Part shown: piece after piece, positions 53,825-64,000 of the stretch | Layout of the letters: each line of letters begins with the position of its first letter | How positions within the stretch are numbered: position 1 is the first letter of the stretch | Source: Euclidia mi | Taxonomy: Eukaryota; Arthropoda; Insecta; Lepidoptera; Erebidae | DNA: 64,000 nt | NCBI GenBank assembly: GCA_944739405.2 | Contig: OX123196.2 | Coordinates: forward strand, 71,261,688 to 71,325,687 | Direction of reading: 5' to 3' | Made by a program: the position numbers and the translations under genes | The notes under the pieces: generated by a model | What the model was told of the DNA's origin: nothing | The model's database searches: none | What the model saw: the letters and a program-made list of their open reading frames with translations, nothing else

Positions 53825-54050
53825 ACATCAGCCTTAAACAGTCCACTGCTGGACTAGGCTTCCCCTTTGAAAGGAGGAATTGGCCTACTATACCACGCTG
53901 GACAAACGGGTTGGTATAGGGTTTGTATCAAGTTTTTCTTCTCTTACAGTGCTGTTCTTTGCATAATATGCTCCCTCTGTCGGCTCTTACGACACCTATG
54001 TGATGATATGGGGTGATGAAATTCCGTATTCTTTATCCGTCACCACACGT
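53825..54050 (-). repeat. Interspersed repeat, family G
   Basis: CAGTCCACTGCTGGACTAGG, TTTGAAAGGAGGAATTGGCC, CGGCTCTTACGACACCTATG, GTATTCTTTATCCGTCACCA. Confidence 0.8.
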
Positions 54051-54324
54051 ACACGATTATGGCTTATTCGTTGTCAAAGCTATGTGTCAAACTTTAAGCT
54101 CCGATTTTAGAATGTCCTTAGCATTAAATGCAATACCAACTAATGACATTCTAGTTGTTGCTAGCCATATACAAAAAAGAGTAAGGCCATTTTTGAAATA
54201 ATGATCATCCTTATTAGGGTGCATAGGGTTCCCACCAAGAACTCAGGGTCCCAAGCCAACCTCACCTGCAAGTGGTGCACCTGCCGATCCACGGACGAGG
54301 CTCTGGCAAACAAAATATCCCGAT

Positions 54325-54435
54325 AAGTGGCAATAGGCTCGCCACCTATTACGTGGGATCAAAACACTGGCGAAAAGTAGGCGTTTAACCTGCCTCTGCC
54401 TACCCCTTCGGGGAAAGAGGCGTGAGTCTATGTAT
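54325..54435 (+). repeat. SINE family A tail
   Basis: GTGGCAATAGGCTCGCCACC, TATTACGTGGGATCAAAACA, TGCCTACCCCTTCGGGGAAA, CGTGAGTCTATG. It faces the minus copy just downstream. Confidence 0.75.
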
Positions 54436-54471
54436 GTATGTATGATCGTCCTTATATAAACTTTTTTTTTT

Positions 54472-54730
54472 AATATAGACTCACGCTTGTATCCCCGAAG
54501 GGGTAGGCAGAGGTGTAAATAGTACACCCACATTTCGCCATGTATTTTTAGGTCCCACGTAATAGGAGCGAGCCTATTGCCGTTACCGGGCACATCACTG
54601 GACTCCGTGCTGCTACTGATAATTCGGTAAAACCCAGTAAGTAACACTTTTGCCCGGCCCGGGAATCGAACCCGGGACCTCCGACCAGTTGCAGACGCAT
54701 ACGTTATCCACTGGACCACGGAGGCAGTCT
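54472..54730 (-). mobile_element. tRNA-like SINE, family A
   Basis: ATAGACTCACGCTTGTATCC, CCGGGAATCGAACCCGGGAC, CACTGGACCACGGAGGCAGT. Its sequence explains the 179-codon minus frame 54782-54243, which is not a gene. Confidence 0.88.
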
Positions 54731-54779
54731 CATATAAACATAATTTTAATTTATCCCATAGCTTGCAAGCAGCTCTACG

Positions 54780-55350
54780 CAATATTACAAAACGACTACG
54801 CCTCGTCGTAGTACTCTCACAGGCGAAAAAGTATCGAATAGTAGTAGGTATTCCCGCGAAAATAGCGGAAAATGCCGCGCGCCCGTGGATTTTTCCACTT
54901 TTAGCAAATTAAAGGAGGTTCGCCGCGACGACCGATCAATACCAATACGGGGGATAGGGCTGACAGTTACTGCGGAACTGACGTGTGTTATTACTATTTA
55001 TTGCGTTATAACTAAGGATGTATTATGCTATAACAATGTACCGAATAAGTGTATTGGTTGTTGTGTCGTTCTCAGACACCATAACCGATGTATCAAACGG
55101 GATAAACCGAAAAATACTTGAACTATGAAGCTTATAGTTTTCAGTTTCAATAAGGGACGAACTTAAAAGCTAGTTTATAGGGAGACACCAGCTTGCTTTA
55201 CAGGGTACGGGAGTGTAACCACTAACTTTATGACCGAGCGTCTATAACTCTAAACAGAAAACTCCTATATCACTTTTTGCTCGACTCGGGAATCGAACCC
55301 AAGACTTCAAGATCCTCAGTTACTACCTTTAGACCACAGAAGAAGAGAAA
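54780..55350. other. No gene or recognised repeat
   Basis: A tRNA-like GGGAATCGAACCCAAGACTT at 55290 suggests a further old SINE (minus), but its limits are not visible. Confidence 0.4.
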
Positions 55351-55357
55351 GTTTTTT

Positions 55358-56935
55358 TTTAAAGACACCTCCCGCACTAGGAATAAATCCTGTGTTCCGG
55401 GGGACTCTACAAACATACAACTAACGGACACAATGAACACCCAGACTCGAAACAACAATTTATGAATCTCACAAGTGTTGTCTCGTGTGAAATGAAATGA
55501 AATGAAATGAAATACTTCTTTATTTCGTGTAAACTTTGAAAGTACTTACGAAGCGTCATTAAAAAGAAATATTTAATACAATTATTTTTGTGTGTCGAAT
55601 TAGAACAGCTCAGTCCCAAGCGTTTTGGTCGTCTTTATAGTCAGATATTTTATAATAGGCTTTTGAACACAATTTCGCTTTTACAATTATTTTGAACTTA
55701 TTTATAGATAGGTCTCTTATATTATAAGGGAGCTTGTTATAAAAGCGTATACATTGCCCCATAAAACAGCTACTTATTTTGTGGAGACGAATGCTATGAC
55801 CTACGAGATTATTCCTGTGTCTTGTATTTACAGAATGTATATCACATTTTTTACAAAATTTGTCAATATTTTTATGTACATATAGCAGATTAGAATGTTT
55901 ATTTCTTTGAACTTTTTCTTAGAGAAACTCTTGGACTGAGGTTATAAATTCCCCTTACACCTCTTTTCTGCAGAACAAATATTGTATTTAGGTCTGCAGC
56001 ATTCCCCCAGAGAAGAATCCCATACGACATTAAGCTATGAAAGTAACTGAAATAAACCATTCTAGCTGTTTCTAAATCTGTGAGGCGTCTAATTGTCTTA
56101 ACTGCATAAGCTGCAGAACTGAGTTTGCCCGAAAGCCTTTCTATATGTGGACCCCATTGTAGTTTGGTGTCCAGTATAATACCTAAAAACATGGTTGTCT
56201 CGACGGGCTCAATCCTAGATTCATTAAGTTGTACATTGGTTGGCATATGTTTAACATTGGGCATTGATAATTTTAAAAGTTTAGTTTTCTTATTATTAAG
56301 TAATAGATTATTAACATTAAACCAATTAACAACTTTAGAGAGTGCATTGTTTACTTCGTCAAAGCTACTCTGTCGTCGTTTAATATTAAAAATCAAAGAG
56401 GTATCATCAGCGAACAATGCAATCTCATGATTATTCTTAACGTAATAAGGTAAATCGTTAATATATATCAAGAATAGAAATGGTCCGAGAATTGAACCCT
56501 GCGGGACACCCATTTTCAAAGCAGAGCATGGAGATGTCTTACCATTAACCTCGACCTTCTGGATTCGGTTGCCCAAATAAGAAGTCAGGAGATCGAGAGC
56601 TTTATTTTTAATGCCGTAATGATATAGTTTCCTGATAAGAGTATCATGATGAACACAATCAAAGGCTTTAGACAAGTCGCAAAATATACCTAACGCATCT
56701 TGCGACTTCTCCCAAGCTGCAAAATACTTTTCAGTAACTCAACTGCTGCGTCAGTAGTTGAACAACCCCTCGTAAATCCGAACTGTTTCTTGTGAAGAAG
56801 ATTATGTCTATTGAAATCACTAAGTAGCTGACTAAGAATTAGTTTCTGTAGTGGGGATCGAACCCACAATACTCGGCGCAGTGTCAAGCGACGAGGCGAC
56901 CGCTTATGTAAATCACTACGCCAACCGTGCAGTCA
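55358..56935 (-). mobile_element. SINE family E split by a LINE
   Basis: The tail half is at 55358-55489 (CTCCCGCACTAGGAATAAAT, TTGTCTCGTGTG) and the head half at about 56853-56935 (GGGGATCGAACCCACAATAC, TCGGCGCAGTGTCAAGCG). Together they match the whole copy at 11862-12065. Confidence 0.88.
55490..56852 (-). mobile_element. 5'-truncated Jockey-type LINE
   Basis: On the minus strand, frames 56887-56690 and 56675-55899 together read the later half of a reverse transcriptase: KKQFGFTRGCSTTDAAVELL, LSKAFDCVHHD (motif A), MGVPQGSILGPFLFLIYIND, FADDTS (motif C, YADD variant), ETTMFLGIILDTKLQWGPHI. One missing base near 56720 breaks the frame. The 3' end is an (AAATG)n/(ATTTC)n tail at 55490-55515. 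The copy is inactive. Confidence 0.9.
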
Positions 56936-57257
56936 TGAAATGATTTAACCAAGATATATGCAGCTTGAAGCCGACAGGAGTGGAAGACAATTGACAGCAC
57001 GTCATTTCGCTCAGTGAATGAAGGCAGATTTGCCCCTCTTTGTCCACCCATTATTTATTATTAACCAGCTTCAACAAAGTAGTGGTATTGATTTCAGAAC
57101 TCGTATGATGCGTGAAGAGATAAATTCAAGAAAATATACGACATTAAATAAAAATCTAATTAAGATATTTTATGCAAGTTTTCAAAAACGTTTCGGAAGA
57201 ATTAGTTAACACACTTTCCTTAGTTTAGTTTTATCTCTTATGAAATGTTATCTATGC

Positions 57258-59220
57258 TATTAGATCTAGCAAAACCAAATGTGTTAAATTATCTTTACCT
57301 AACGTCAGTAGTGTTCCTACTACTCGTAATATAATTTTAAATAAGGAAACAATTCAACTAGTCGAATCAACTATATTCTTAGGTGTAACTTTAGATTGTA
57401 AGCTTCAGTGGGGCGCCCAATAGCCTGTCTCGCAGTCAAACTTAGTTCTGCAGCGTTTGGAGTTAGAAAAGTAAGGGAATTCACAGATATAGATACTGTT
57501 AAATTAGTTTACTTTAGTTATTTTCACAGCGTTATGTCTTATGGTATTATGTTATGGGGTACGGCTGCTGATATACAGACTATTTTTGTCATTCAAAAGA
57601 GGGCCATACGTGCAATTTATAAGTTAGGTGCTAGAGATACTTTACGTAATAAATTTAAGGAAGTAGATATATTGACAGTTGCATCGCAATATATATATGC
57701 TAACTTAATGTACATTAAGAAAAACTTAATTCCATACCGCAAAAATAGTGATTTGCACAAAGTGAACACAAGGAATAAGCATAAACTAGTGGGAACTAAC
57801 TACCGTTTACATAAGGTTCATAACTCATTTGCGGGGATTGGTATACGATTTTTCAACAAATTGCCTACTGAAATAATAAATTTACCCATGCACAAATACA
57901 AACGGACAATTAAGAACTTTCTTTTACAGAGGGCTTACTACACTATTAAAGATTTTTTAAATGATAAGACACCATGAGGATAGATTTAGACTTGCTTAAC
58001 TCACTATTATTTTCATTTCTGACCATTTAACATAGTCTATATATTAAAAGAATTTGTGTTTTATAATACGAGTCGGCCAGCCCGTTCTACCCAACCGATT
58101 CGCATGATTTTTTTTAAATGAAAGCTCTCGCTGCATAGATTTGTCATCAAGCATTATAAATTACCTAACTTGCACATTCATCAAGTTATATGCAAAAAAA
58201 GTTTTCTCCCATACATTTTTCACGTTTTCGTAGCCGTAGTCAATGACTTTCTGCTTCTATATATCTGGTTCTCATTAAGGTAGGCGTTTCGTTATAGGCC
58301 TAAAACACGCGCTGAAAAGAGCTCTTTCATTTCATGGTATGCTCATTTAAATTGGGTAAGTTTGAAGGAAGATAGGTGTGGACATTGAACTTATTTTTCA
58401 ATATTTTCCTATAAATTTCTTAAGATTCCATTGCTTTCTCTCTAAATGGACGGTTCGTCAATGTTCAGTTATACATATTATATATATCCCTATTGCGCGA
58501 CAAACTATTCAGTAATGCCAAGGTGGAAATTTCACGATACCTAAGGTGCAACGCAAAGTCAATGTTGTGAGAAATGAAGATTTGTGATATATTATATTTT
58601 TGGTAAGAATATCATCTTTTTACTTATTAGATAAGGCTACAATTTACTCATCATACCTATATGTAAGAGCTTTTTTATAATATTAAAAATATGCTGTGGA
58701 GTAGCACGGGTCCTCTAGTTGTTATATAAATTTGTTAAATTCTCGTTTTGATAAGTGAAATGTTAAGTGGAGGTGCCTCGTGAACACATTATTTTGTAGG
58801 ATTTGGATATTTTTATGATTTGTTGAATGTAGTTTAACATTAATTATCCCTGATCATGTCATTGTTTACTTGTCACCTTCACAAAATTCTTTAACCTATT
58901 GGTTGCTGATACATCTATATTCTATACTACTGAGCTATAATGTTTTATTATTGTAGTATTCGCATGTTTTGCTTTATTTTATTTTTTATTTCATTTATTT
59001 CCAATCAATGACGCCAAGTGTTTTAGCTGTGTCAGCAATCATGGTACCACAAATTGTAAAATTAAGATTCTGTTTTTAAAAGAGTGGCATGAGTTTCTTC
59101 CAGGCTCTTCTCATAGCCCTACCATCCCGAACCTGGTTGTAAAAATAAAAGAATTGACGTTCATAAGCGTTGCTTTTGTAACCTATATGAATAAATGATT
59201 TTGAATTTGAATTGAATTTG
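57258..59220 (+). mobile_element. Related Jockey-type LINE, 3' part
   Basis: Coding remains run from about 57265 (KLSLPNV, ESTIFLGVTLDCKLQWG, one frameshift near 57420) through 57408-57977, with KLSSAAFGVRKVREF, VYFSYFHSVMSYGIMLWGTA, QKRAIRAIYKLGARDTLR, ending NFLLQRAYYTIKDFLN. The counterpart motifs in 55490-56852 show it is the same or a sister family. After the stop at 57977 comes a long 3' UTR ending GTAACCTATATGAATAAATG and TTTTGAATTTGAATTGAA at about 59215. About 58080-58735 looks unlike a LINE UTR and may be another insertion. Confidence 0.85.
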
Positions 59221-59749
59221 AATACTGTTCTAATATATTACAATTTCTATTTTTAAACTCCACTTCTGCACAAAACTCTGTACAGAAACAGCCTTATTAT
59301 AAACATCGACTAAATATTTTTCGATGTTTAGATCTGGTCTAAAATATAGTATCAAATTTAATGGTGACTTTCCTTGATAAGGTGGTGTGAAATAGAGCAT
59401 TATTCAAAACTACATAATTATTATTATTAACAACTAAGTCTGAGACACACTACGATTCATATTTAAGACTCATTTTGCAATAAAGCCTTTAAGATCATCA
59501 AGTAATATTACTATTTTGGACCTTAGTCGTTAGATACACGTGTACATATTTTGAAAAAGCCCACCCTACTATTGCTATCAATAAAACTCTACCCCGTTGT
59601 TTGAATGTTTGCTTAGTGGCGAATCAGAACATAGTCCAACACGCTGGGCAAGTGCGCGTTGGGACTTTTAACAATTTTATTATAGATCAAGGAGAAATCT
59701 GAACCTCGAAGTTATGTGTACATTTAAAATGTTAATTATCGCTCGCTTA
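59221..59749. other. No gene or recognised repeat
   Basis: AT-rich. Confidence 0.4.
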
Positions 59750-59850
59750 ATAATGGCTTGCCCCCTCTTACATTGAGACCCAAATATGTGACGAAATGTG
59801 GGTGTGTAATACACCTCTGCCTACCTTCGGGGATAAAGACGTGAAGATAT
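59750..59850 (+). repeat. SINE family A tail
   Basis: ATGGCTTGCCCCCTCTTACA, GACGAAATGTGGGTGTGTAA, TACACCTCTGCCTACCTTCG. Confidence 0.65.
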
Positions 59851-59869
59851 GTTACGATGAACTCTGAAC

Positions 59870-60030
59870 ATGCAGTTTTTCTCGCGATGTTTTACTTCAT
59901 CGTTTAGGAAGCGACAATTAACAATTCACTACGCACATAACTTCGTAAAGTTACCGGTGCGTGCCGTGAGTTTAATTTCAAGACCCTCTGCGTAGCAGTT
60001 TGTTTGTCCCTCCTTTAGGCCAGCGTTATC
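59870..60030 (-). repeat. Degraded SINE family B/C head
   Basis: GCGACAATTAACAATTCACT, ACGCACATAACTTCGTAAAG, AAGACCCTCTGCGTAGCAGT. Confidence 0.5.
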
Positions 60031-60037
60031 CTATATA

Positions 60038-60350
60038 TCATCATCATCAACCCTTTATCCCACTGCTGGGCACGGGCGTCTTCTCACTATGAGATGGGTA
60101 AGGCCATAGTCCACCACGCTGGCCAAGTGCGGGTTGGCAGACTTCACATGTCTTTCGAGAACATTATGGAGAACTCTCAGACATGCAGGTTTCCTCACGA
60201 TGGTTTCCTTCACCGATTAGCAAGCGAGAATTGACAAATTAATACGCACGTAACTCCGAAAAGTCATTGGTGCGTGCCGTGGATTCGAACCCGAGACCTT
60301 CTAAGTAGCAGTCTGTCGGTCTCTCCACTCAGCTATCTCTGCGTATCCTA
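60038..60350 (-). mobile_element. tRNA-like SINE, family B, full length
   Basis: CATCATCATCAACCCTTTAT, CCCACTGCTGGGCACGGGCG, GTCTTTCGAGAACATTATGG, GATTCGAACCCGAGACCTTC, TCCACTCAGCTATCTCTGC. Confidence 0.88.
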
Positions 60351-61790
60351 TACATAGGTATATATAATTAATGATTGACATTGTTTTCCCTTTATCAATA
60401 AGTTTCATTGACCTGAATAGAAGAAGCCATATTATAAGAAAGAACTTCACTAAATCCAGATAAATCCAGTAAGTATCCAAAGGTTTCAACATCCAACTTC
60501 GTTCGTTCTCATTCAATATATATTTCAAAGGGGCAGGCTGAAAACCAAAATGTTGTGATTCAGGTAACACTAATAAGTACTAGAATTTCCGTTTATCACA
60601 CGATATTTCTACAAAACAACTTCTAGCATTAAAATTACTTCTAAGGCATACTGAAAATAGTGGGTTCCATCTTTACACAGATAATAACTTAAAAAATGAA
60701 GTAGTTTATACGTAAAAACAACATTATGCTTGATTCACAAATGCCTGAGTCTAGGCGTACTAATGAGCGTACAAGTTACATGTTTACCAAATTCAAAAGC
60801 TTTAACTGTATCTTGACTATCTTGCCAGCCAATTGGATTATCCACGAATACTTTTCCTACGGCTCAGCGTTTTTCTGCAGTTGTTTCAATGAAGTACTCG
60901 TGGCACATAGCATGTTTAAGTATTTTTTTTTACACCTAATACAGTACGGTATTCTATAATATGCTAAGAAATAAGTGTGACAGTTTCCATAATACAGCTA
61001 GCTATAGCTATCGTAAAATAAAGTGGCTGTGACACACGGACAGGGCGAATCTGTAAGTGTTCTGTTTTTGTCTCCATTTTTGGCTACTGAACCTTAAAAA
61101 TCGTGAGCAAATTCCGATAATTTGAACGACTTCTTCAACGCTACAAAAGACTATCAACTCAATCATATAGCTAACACAAATAAACAAAATACAAATACGT
61201 TGTTGCGAGGTCACCAGTATATTTATGGAAGGTTTACTGTATGACGTTCGTGGTTATGGTGGATGGAAGTATGCCCTTGGTGTTTCGAATATGTTGCTGG
61301 AATGCACGTCATAAGATGGATAAAAGAGGATGTAGGTATGTTTGTATTTCTGTCTGTCAAAGTGGCTGTCCGTTGAATGGCAGGAAACCATGAAATAGAT
61401 AAGTACTACGTTAAGCAAGCAGTTAGTTTTGCCGGTTCCGTAGTTATCCAAATGTTACAACTGTAAAGCTTTGACAATTATTTCTTTAAAACTTTCACTA
61501 CAATAAAACATATCCTTAAATATGGTTTGTTCAAAATATATATCACATATACAAAGTTTTCCCCTCACGTAGCAGTTTATTGATTCCTTATGGGGTATCG
61601 CGAACCCCGGATTAGGGGAATTTCGCTGAACTGAGTGGGCTTGCCAATAAAGTAATAAGATTTAATTTGAATTGAATCAGTTTTACCCGTGATGAAATAA
61701 CCGCTTTATTTTAAGCGTACACTCAATGAACTTTACTGCATAAGACAAGCTTAATATAAAACCATTCTTGGTCCTAGTTTACACGGTAGT
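60351..61790. other. No supported gene
   Basis: Small frames on both strands (60570-60301 minus, 60726-60959 plus, 61451-61254 minus) have no recognisable similarity. At 61570-61675 a TTGCCAATAAAGTAATAAGA and TTTAATTTGAATTGAATC tail suggests an old LINE 3' end. Confidence 0.4.
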
Positions 61791-61794
61791 AGAG

Positions 61795-62083
61795 CCTTGC
61801 TGATTTCAGCATGAATGGGCCGGCTCGATCGGGGAAGTACTACCCTCTCACAGAAAATCGTCGTTAAGTAACAGTACCTAAACTGTTACGTTTCGTTCGG
61901 TGAGTGAGAGTGCCGGAGGCCCTGTCCCCTATTCCTTCTCCCTCACCTCACTCCTCATCCTATCCCTTTTCCTATCCCCAAGGGGCGGCAACGCACTTTT
62001 GATTCCTGTGGTGTTGCTTGTGTCCATGGGCGGCGGTAATTGCATACCATCAGGCGATCCGTCTGCTCGTTTGCCGCCTATTA

Positions 62084-62114
<31 letters not shown>

Positions 62115-62115
62115 A
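61795..62115 (+). repeat. Short interspersed repeat, family F, near full length, with (TA)n end
   Basis: CTTGCTGATTTCAGCATGAA, GTGAGTGAGAGTGCCGGAGG, CCAAGGGGCGGCAACGCACT, TTTGCCGCCTATTAATATAA, then about 30 bp of TA repeats. Confidence 0.85.
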
Positions 62116-62639
62116 AAAGACTTGTTCCAATTAATTTCTGAGCCAAACGCTCCATAAGGAAATTGCGTGAGTAGGTACTGTACGTTAGTATTAGCCGTAC
62201 GATTGCTGTTGAATGCGGGCCATCAGTGGGCCGAGTCAGTCAAAAGCGTCAGATAATTTCCTGCATTGTACTTGCATACTAAACCCTTTTTTGTCTGGAC
62301 TTTAAAAGATGAAGAAAAGACTAAAGAAATTGAAGTGACAAAAAAAACAATGACTCTGAGTTTGTTTCGGCCTTTCTTCTCAAGAAGTCATTTAGCTAGG
62401 AAAAGCCGGCTTCATCTAGAATAGGGTTTTGACATGTATAAGTGTTGTAAACAACCAAAATGCAGAAATAAATATGTCTTTATGTATTTATGTCTTTAGT
62501 ATAGTAACGGCAGTACATTTAGGACTCTATTGTGAGACGATTCAAGTTATCTTTAAACAAATGCTGTGTTATCAAGCCAGTAGATGTACATGTTTATAGT
62601 TCATCAGATTTTCATACAAAAATAAAAATATTATTGGTG

Positions 62640-62930
62640 GACTAGTCGCACCGTCAGTGTTCACATCTTGGCACCGTAAGTCATAACGGGTAGGACGCAC
62701 TCGTTGAAGATCTTTGTCTTAAGGCTTTGCGGTAGGGAGGACGAAAATACTTGACGGAGTTTTAAGGTTTGGCACCGACTTCAAACCTATTAGGTAGTAA
62801 ATAGCACATAAGTATAAATAATTGGTATTTAATTGATATTAAATCTTTATTATTTTTTACTTTTTAGTTTTTGAAGTCGGTTTTTTTTAACGTAGTTATG
62901 TTTATTTAATACTTTTTAGTGTAAACTCAA
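62640..62930. repeat. Possible interspersed repeat with GAAGTCGG motif
   Basis: GGCACCGACTTCAAACC at 62771 and TTTTTGAAGTCGGTTTTTTT at 62868 are partly inverted copies; the motif is common in moth repeats. Limits unknown. Confidence 0.35.
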
Positions 62931-63097
62931 ACTCATATATATTTATTTCCATAAAAATATTTGAGTATTTTTTTTTAATTTCATCATAATATTACAATTT
63001 GCTTACGTTTTAAGTAAAGAAGTACATAACGTTTTTGGTCAACTTTTTTTAAATTTAGGTTTACGGGTTAAAATTAAAGTTAGAAAATAAATATAAA

Positions 63098-63551
63098 AAT
63101 CAAACAAGTGTGGAGGATTGTTACACAGCATTAAAATAGGCGTAGGCTCCAGGGTGATGTTAAGAAGGAATATGGCGGACTCAGACGGACTAGTCAACGG
63201 AGCAATGGTAATTATTAAAAAATAAAGTGGCCAGCCCTTCGCCGTGATCAACTAGAAGCAGGAGAACTGCCCGAAGCAGTGTTAATGAACACTGCTTCGG
63301 GCAGTTTCATCATCAAATTTAATGATCAAACTGTGGGCACTAGGGTAAAAGATGCGGAGGATCTAGTATCAATCACACCAGCATCTGCAACTTTTCAAGC
63401 GAATAAAGGTAACGGTGATGTTGAGAGGTTAATGCTCCCGCTAATTTTAAGTTGGGCTGTCACTGTTCACAAGCTCCAAGGTACAACATTGGAGAGGGCA
63501 GTAATAGATCTTGGGAAAAAAAATAGCGCAAGGTCAGATATATGGACTTAG
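63098..63551 (+). pseudogene. PIF1-type helicase C-terminal fragment (Helitron-like), broken
   Basis: Frames read IGVGSRVMLRRNMADSDGLV, NGAMVIIK, then after a one-base shift in an A-run (about 63222) KWPALRRDQLEAGELPEAVL, and after a 27-base insertion IKFNDQTVG...LPLILSWAVTVHKLQGTTLE, RAVIDLGK. The HKLQGTTL motif is the C-terminal helicase motif of PIF1/Helitron helicases. In a living element this domain unwinds DNA during rolling-circle transposition. There is no N-terminal ATPase (Walker A) part and no Rep domain nearby. Frame ends about 63550. Confidence 0.85.
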
Positions 63552-64000
63552 GTGACAGCTCATCCGCAAAATATTTCATCCTCGGATAAATTGACACCCT
63601 TTTTAAATTGTTAGGCGTCAATTCATCCGCAAGTGGTGTCGCTATCGGATGAGTTGTTACATACACAATATCGATGTGGTCATTTCAGCCAAATTGACAA
63701 TCAAAGGCAAAATTAATACAATTTCGCGGCTGAATAATTAGAAATTCTTAGTAATTATAATATCAAACAAACTAAAGCAAATACTTATGAATACAAACAA
63801 AAAAACTATATTTGAATTGACGGTATTATTTATTTTATAAAACACAGTAGTAACAGTATATTAAATAATAACACACATCGAAATAATAGTTTAATGTAAA
63901 TGAAAATGAAAACCAACTTCGTACATAACCGATTTTAAAATTAAATGTGCTTACTTAACCAATGGATAACAACTAAGGTATATTATCTTTTAATTTAGTT
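63552..64000. other. AT-rich tail of window
   Basis: AATTCATCCGCAAG and CAGCTCATCCGCAAAATATT around 63555-63655 are short repeated or inverted motifs, perhaps a small MITE that cut the helicase frame. Beyond that nothing is recognised. Confidence 0.4.

Noticed and set aside
54243..54782. 179-codon minus-strand open frame
   Set aside because: It runs through two SINE family-A copies (tRNA-like box, TACCCCTTCGGGG tail); the protein is translated repeat.
60301..60570. Minus frame with a hydrophobic stretch, considered as the missing N-terminal exon of the beta-subunit gene
   Set aside because: It lacks the WNP...GRT..SW pattern, and its end is translated SINE sequence.

Overview
This is a stretch of a lepidopteran (moth or butterfly) nuclear genome. 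The evidence is spliceosomal genes with long introns, an AT-rich background, and dense copies of repeats typical of moths: tRNA-like SINEs, 5S-rRNA-derived SINEs, PIF/Harbinger-like MITEs and truncated LINEs. The only host genes I can support are two paralogues of the Na+/K+-ATPase beta subunit (nervana family), arranged tail to tail.

The plus-strand gene (coding 12532-25703) reads completely in five coding exons: 326 residues, one membrane segment, six ectodomain cysteines and a C-terminal stop. The minus-strand gene (coding 40643-32298) has six recognisable exons; its first coding exon (cytoplasmic N-terminus) was not found. The four junctions both genes share have the same phases (1, 1, 0, 1). 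The minus gene has two extra introns. It also carries a partial duplicate of one exon (36532-36618) whose differences are mostly synonymous.

Everything else is mobile or repeated DNA. 0-12 kb: a 5'-truncated LINE (3.7-5.96 kb), a complex inverted-repeat block (6.4-8.0 kb), composite SINEs (9.0-10.2 kb) and several short families. Introns of the plus gene: 5S SINEs, one split by a Harbinger-like MITE; a 1.15-kb MITE; a nested fold-back MITE at 20.9-21.6 kb; and a higher-order tandem array at 23.9-24.9 kb. 25.9-32 kb: nested SINEs and a 1.48-kb TA-flanked element holding twelve copies of GCGTCCA. Introns of the minus gene: SINEs and a LINE tail. 41.05-45.83 kb: a young LTR element (two 514-bp LTRs differing at one site) that split an older repeat. 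46-54 kb: SINEs and MITEs. 55.4-59.2 kb: two related LINEs in opposite orientation, one inside a SINE. 63.1-63.6 kb: a broken PIF1-type helicase fragment, probably Helitron-derived.

Across the window at least five near-perfect palindromes with 3-9-nt loops lie inside or beside otherwise ordinary repeats. This suggests a recurrent template-switch (snap-back) process or a library artefact. The best candidates for something undescribed are the GCGTCCA-repeat transposon, the composite SINE with 10-bp target duplications, and the duplicated beta-subunit exon half.
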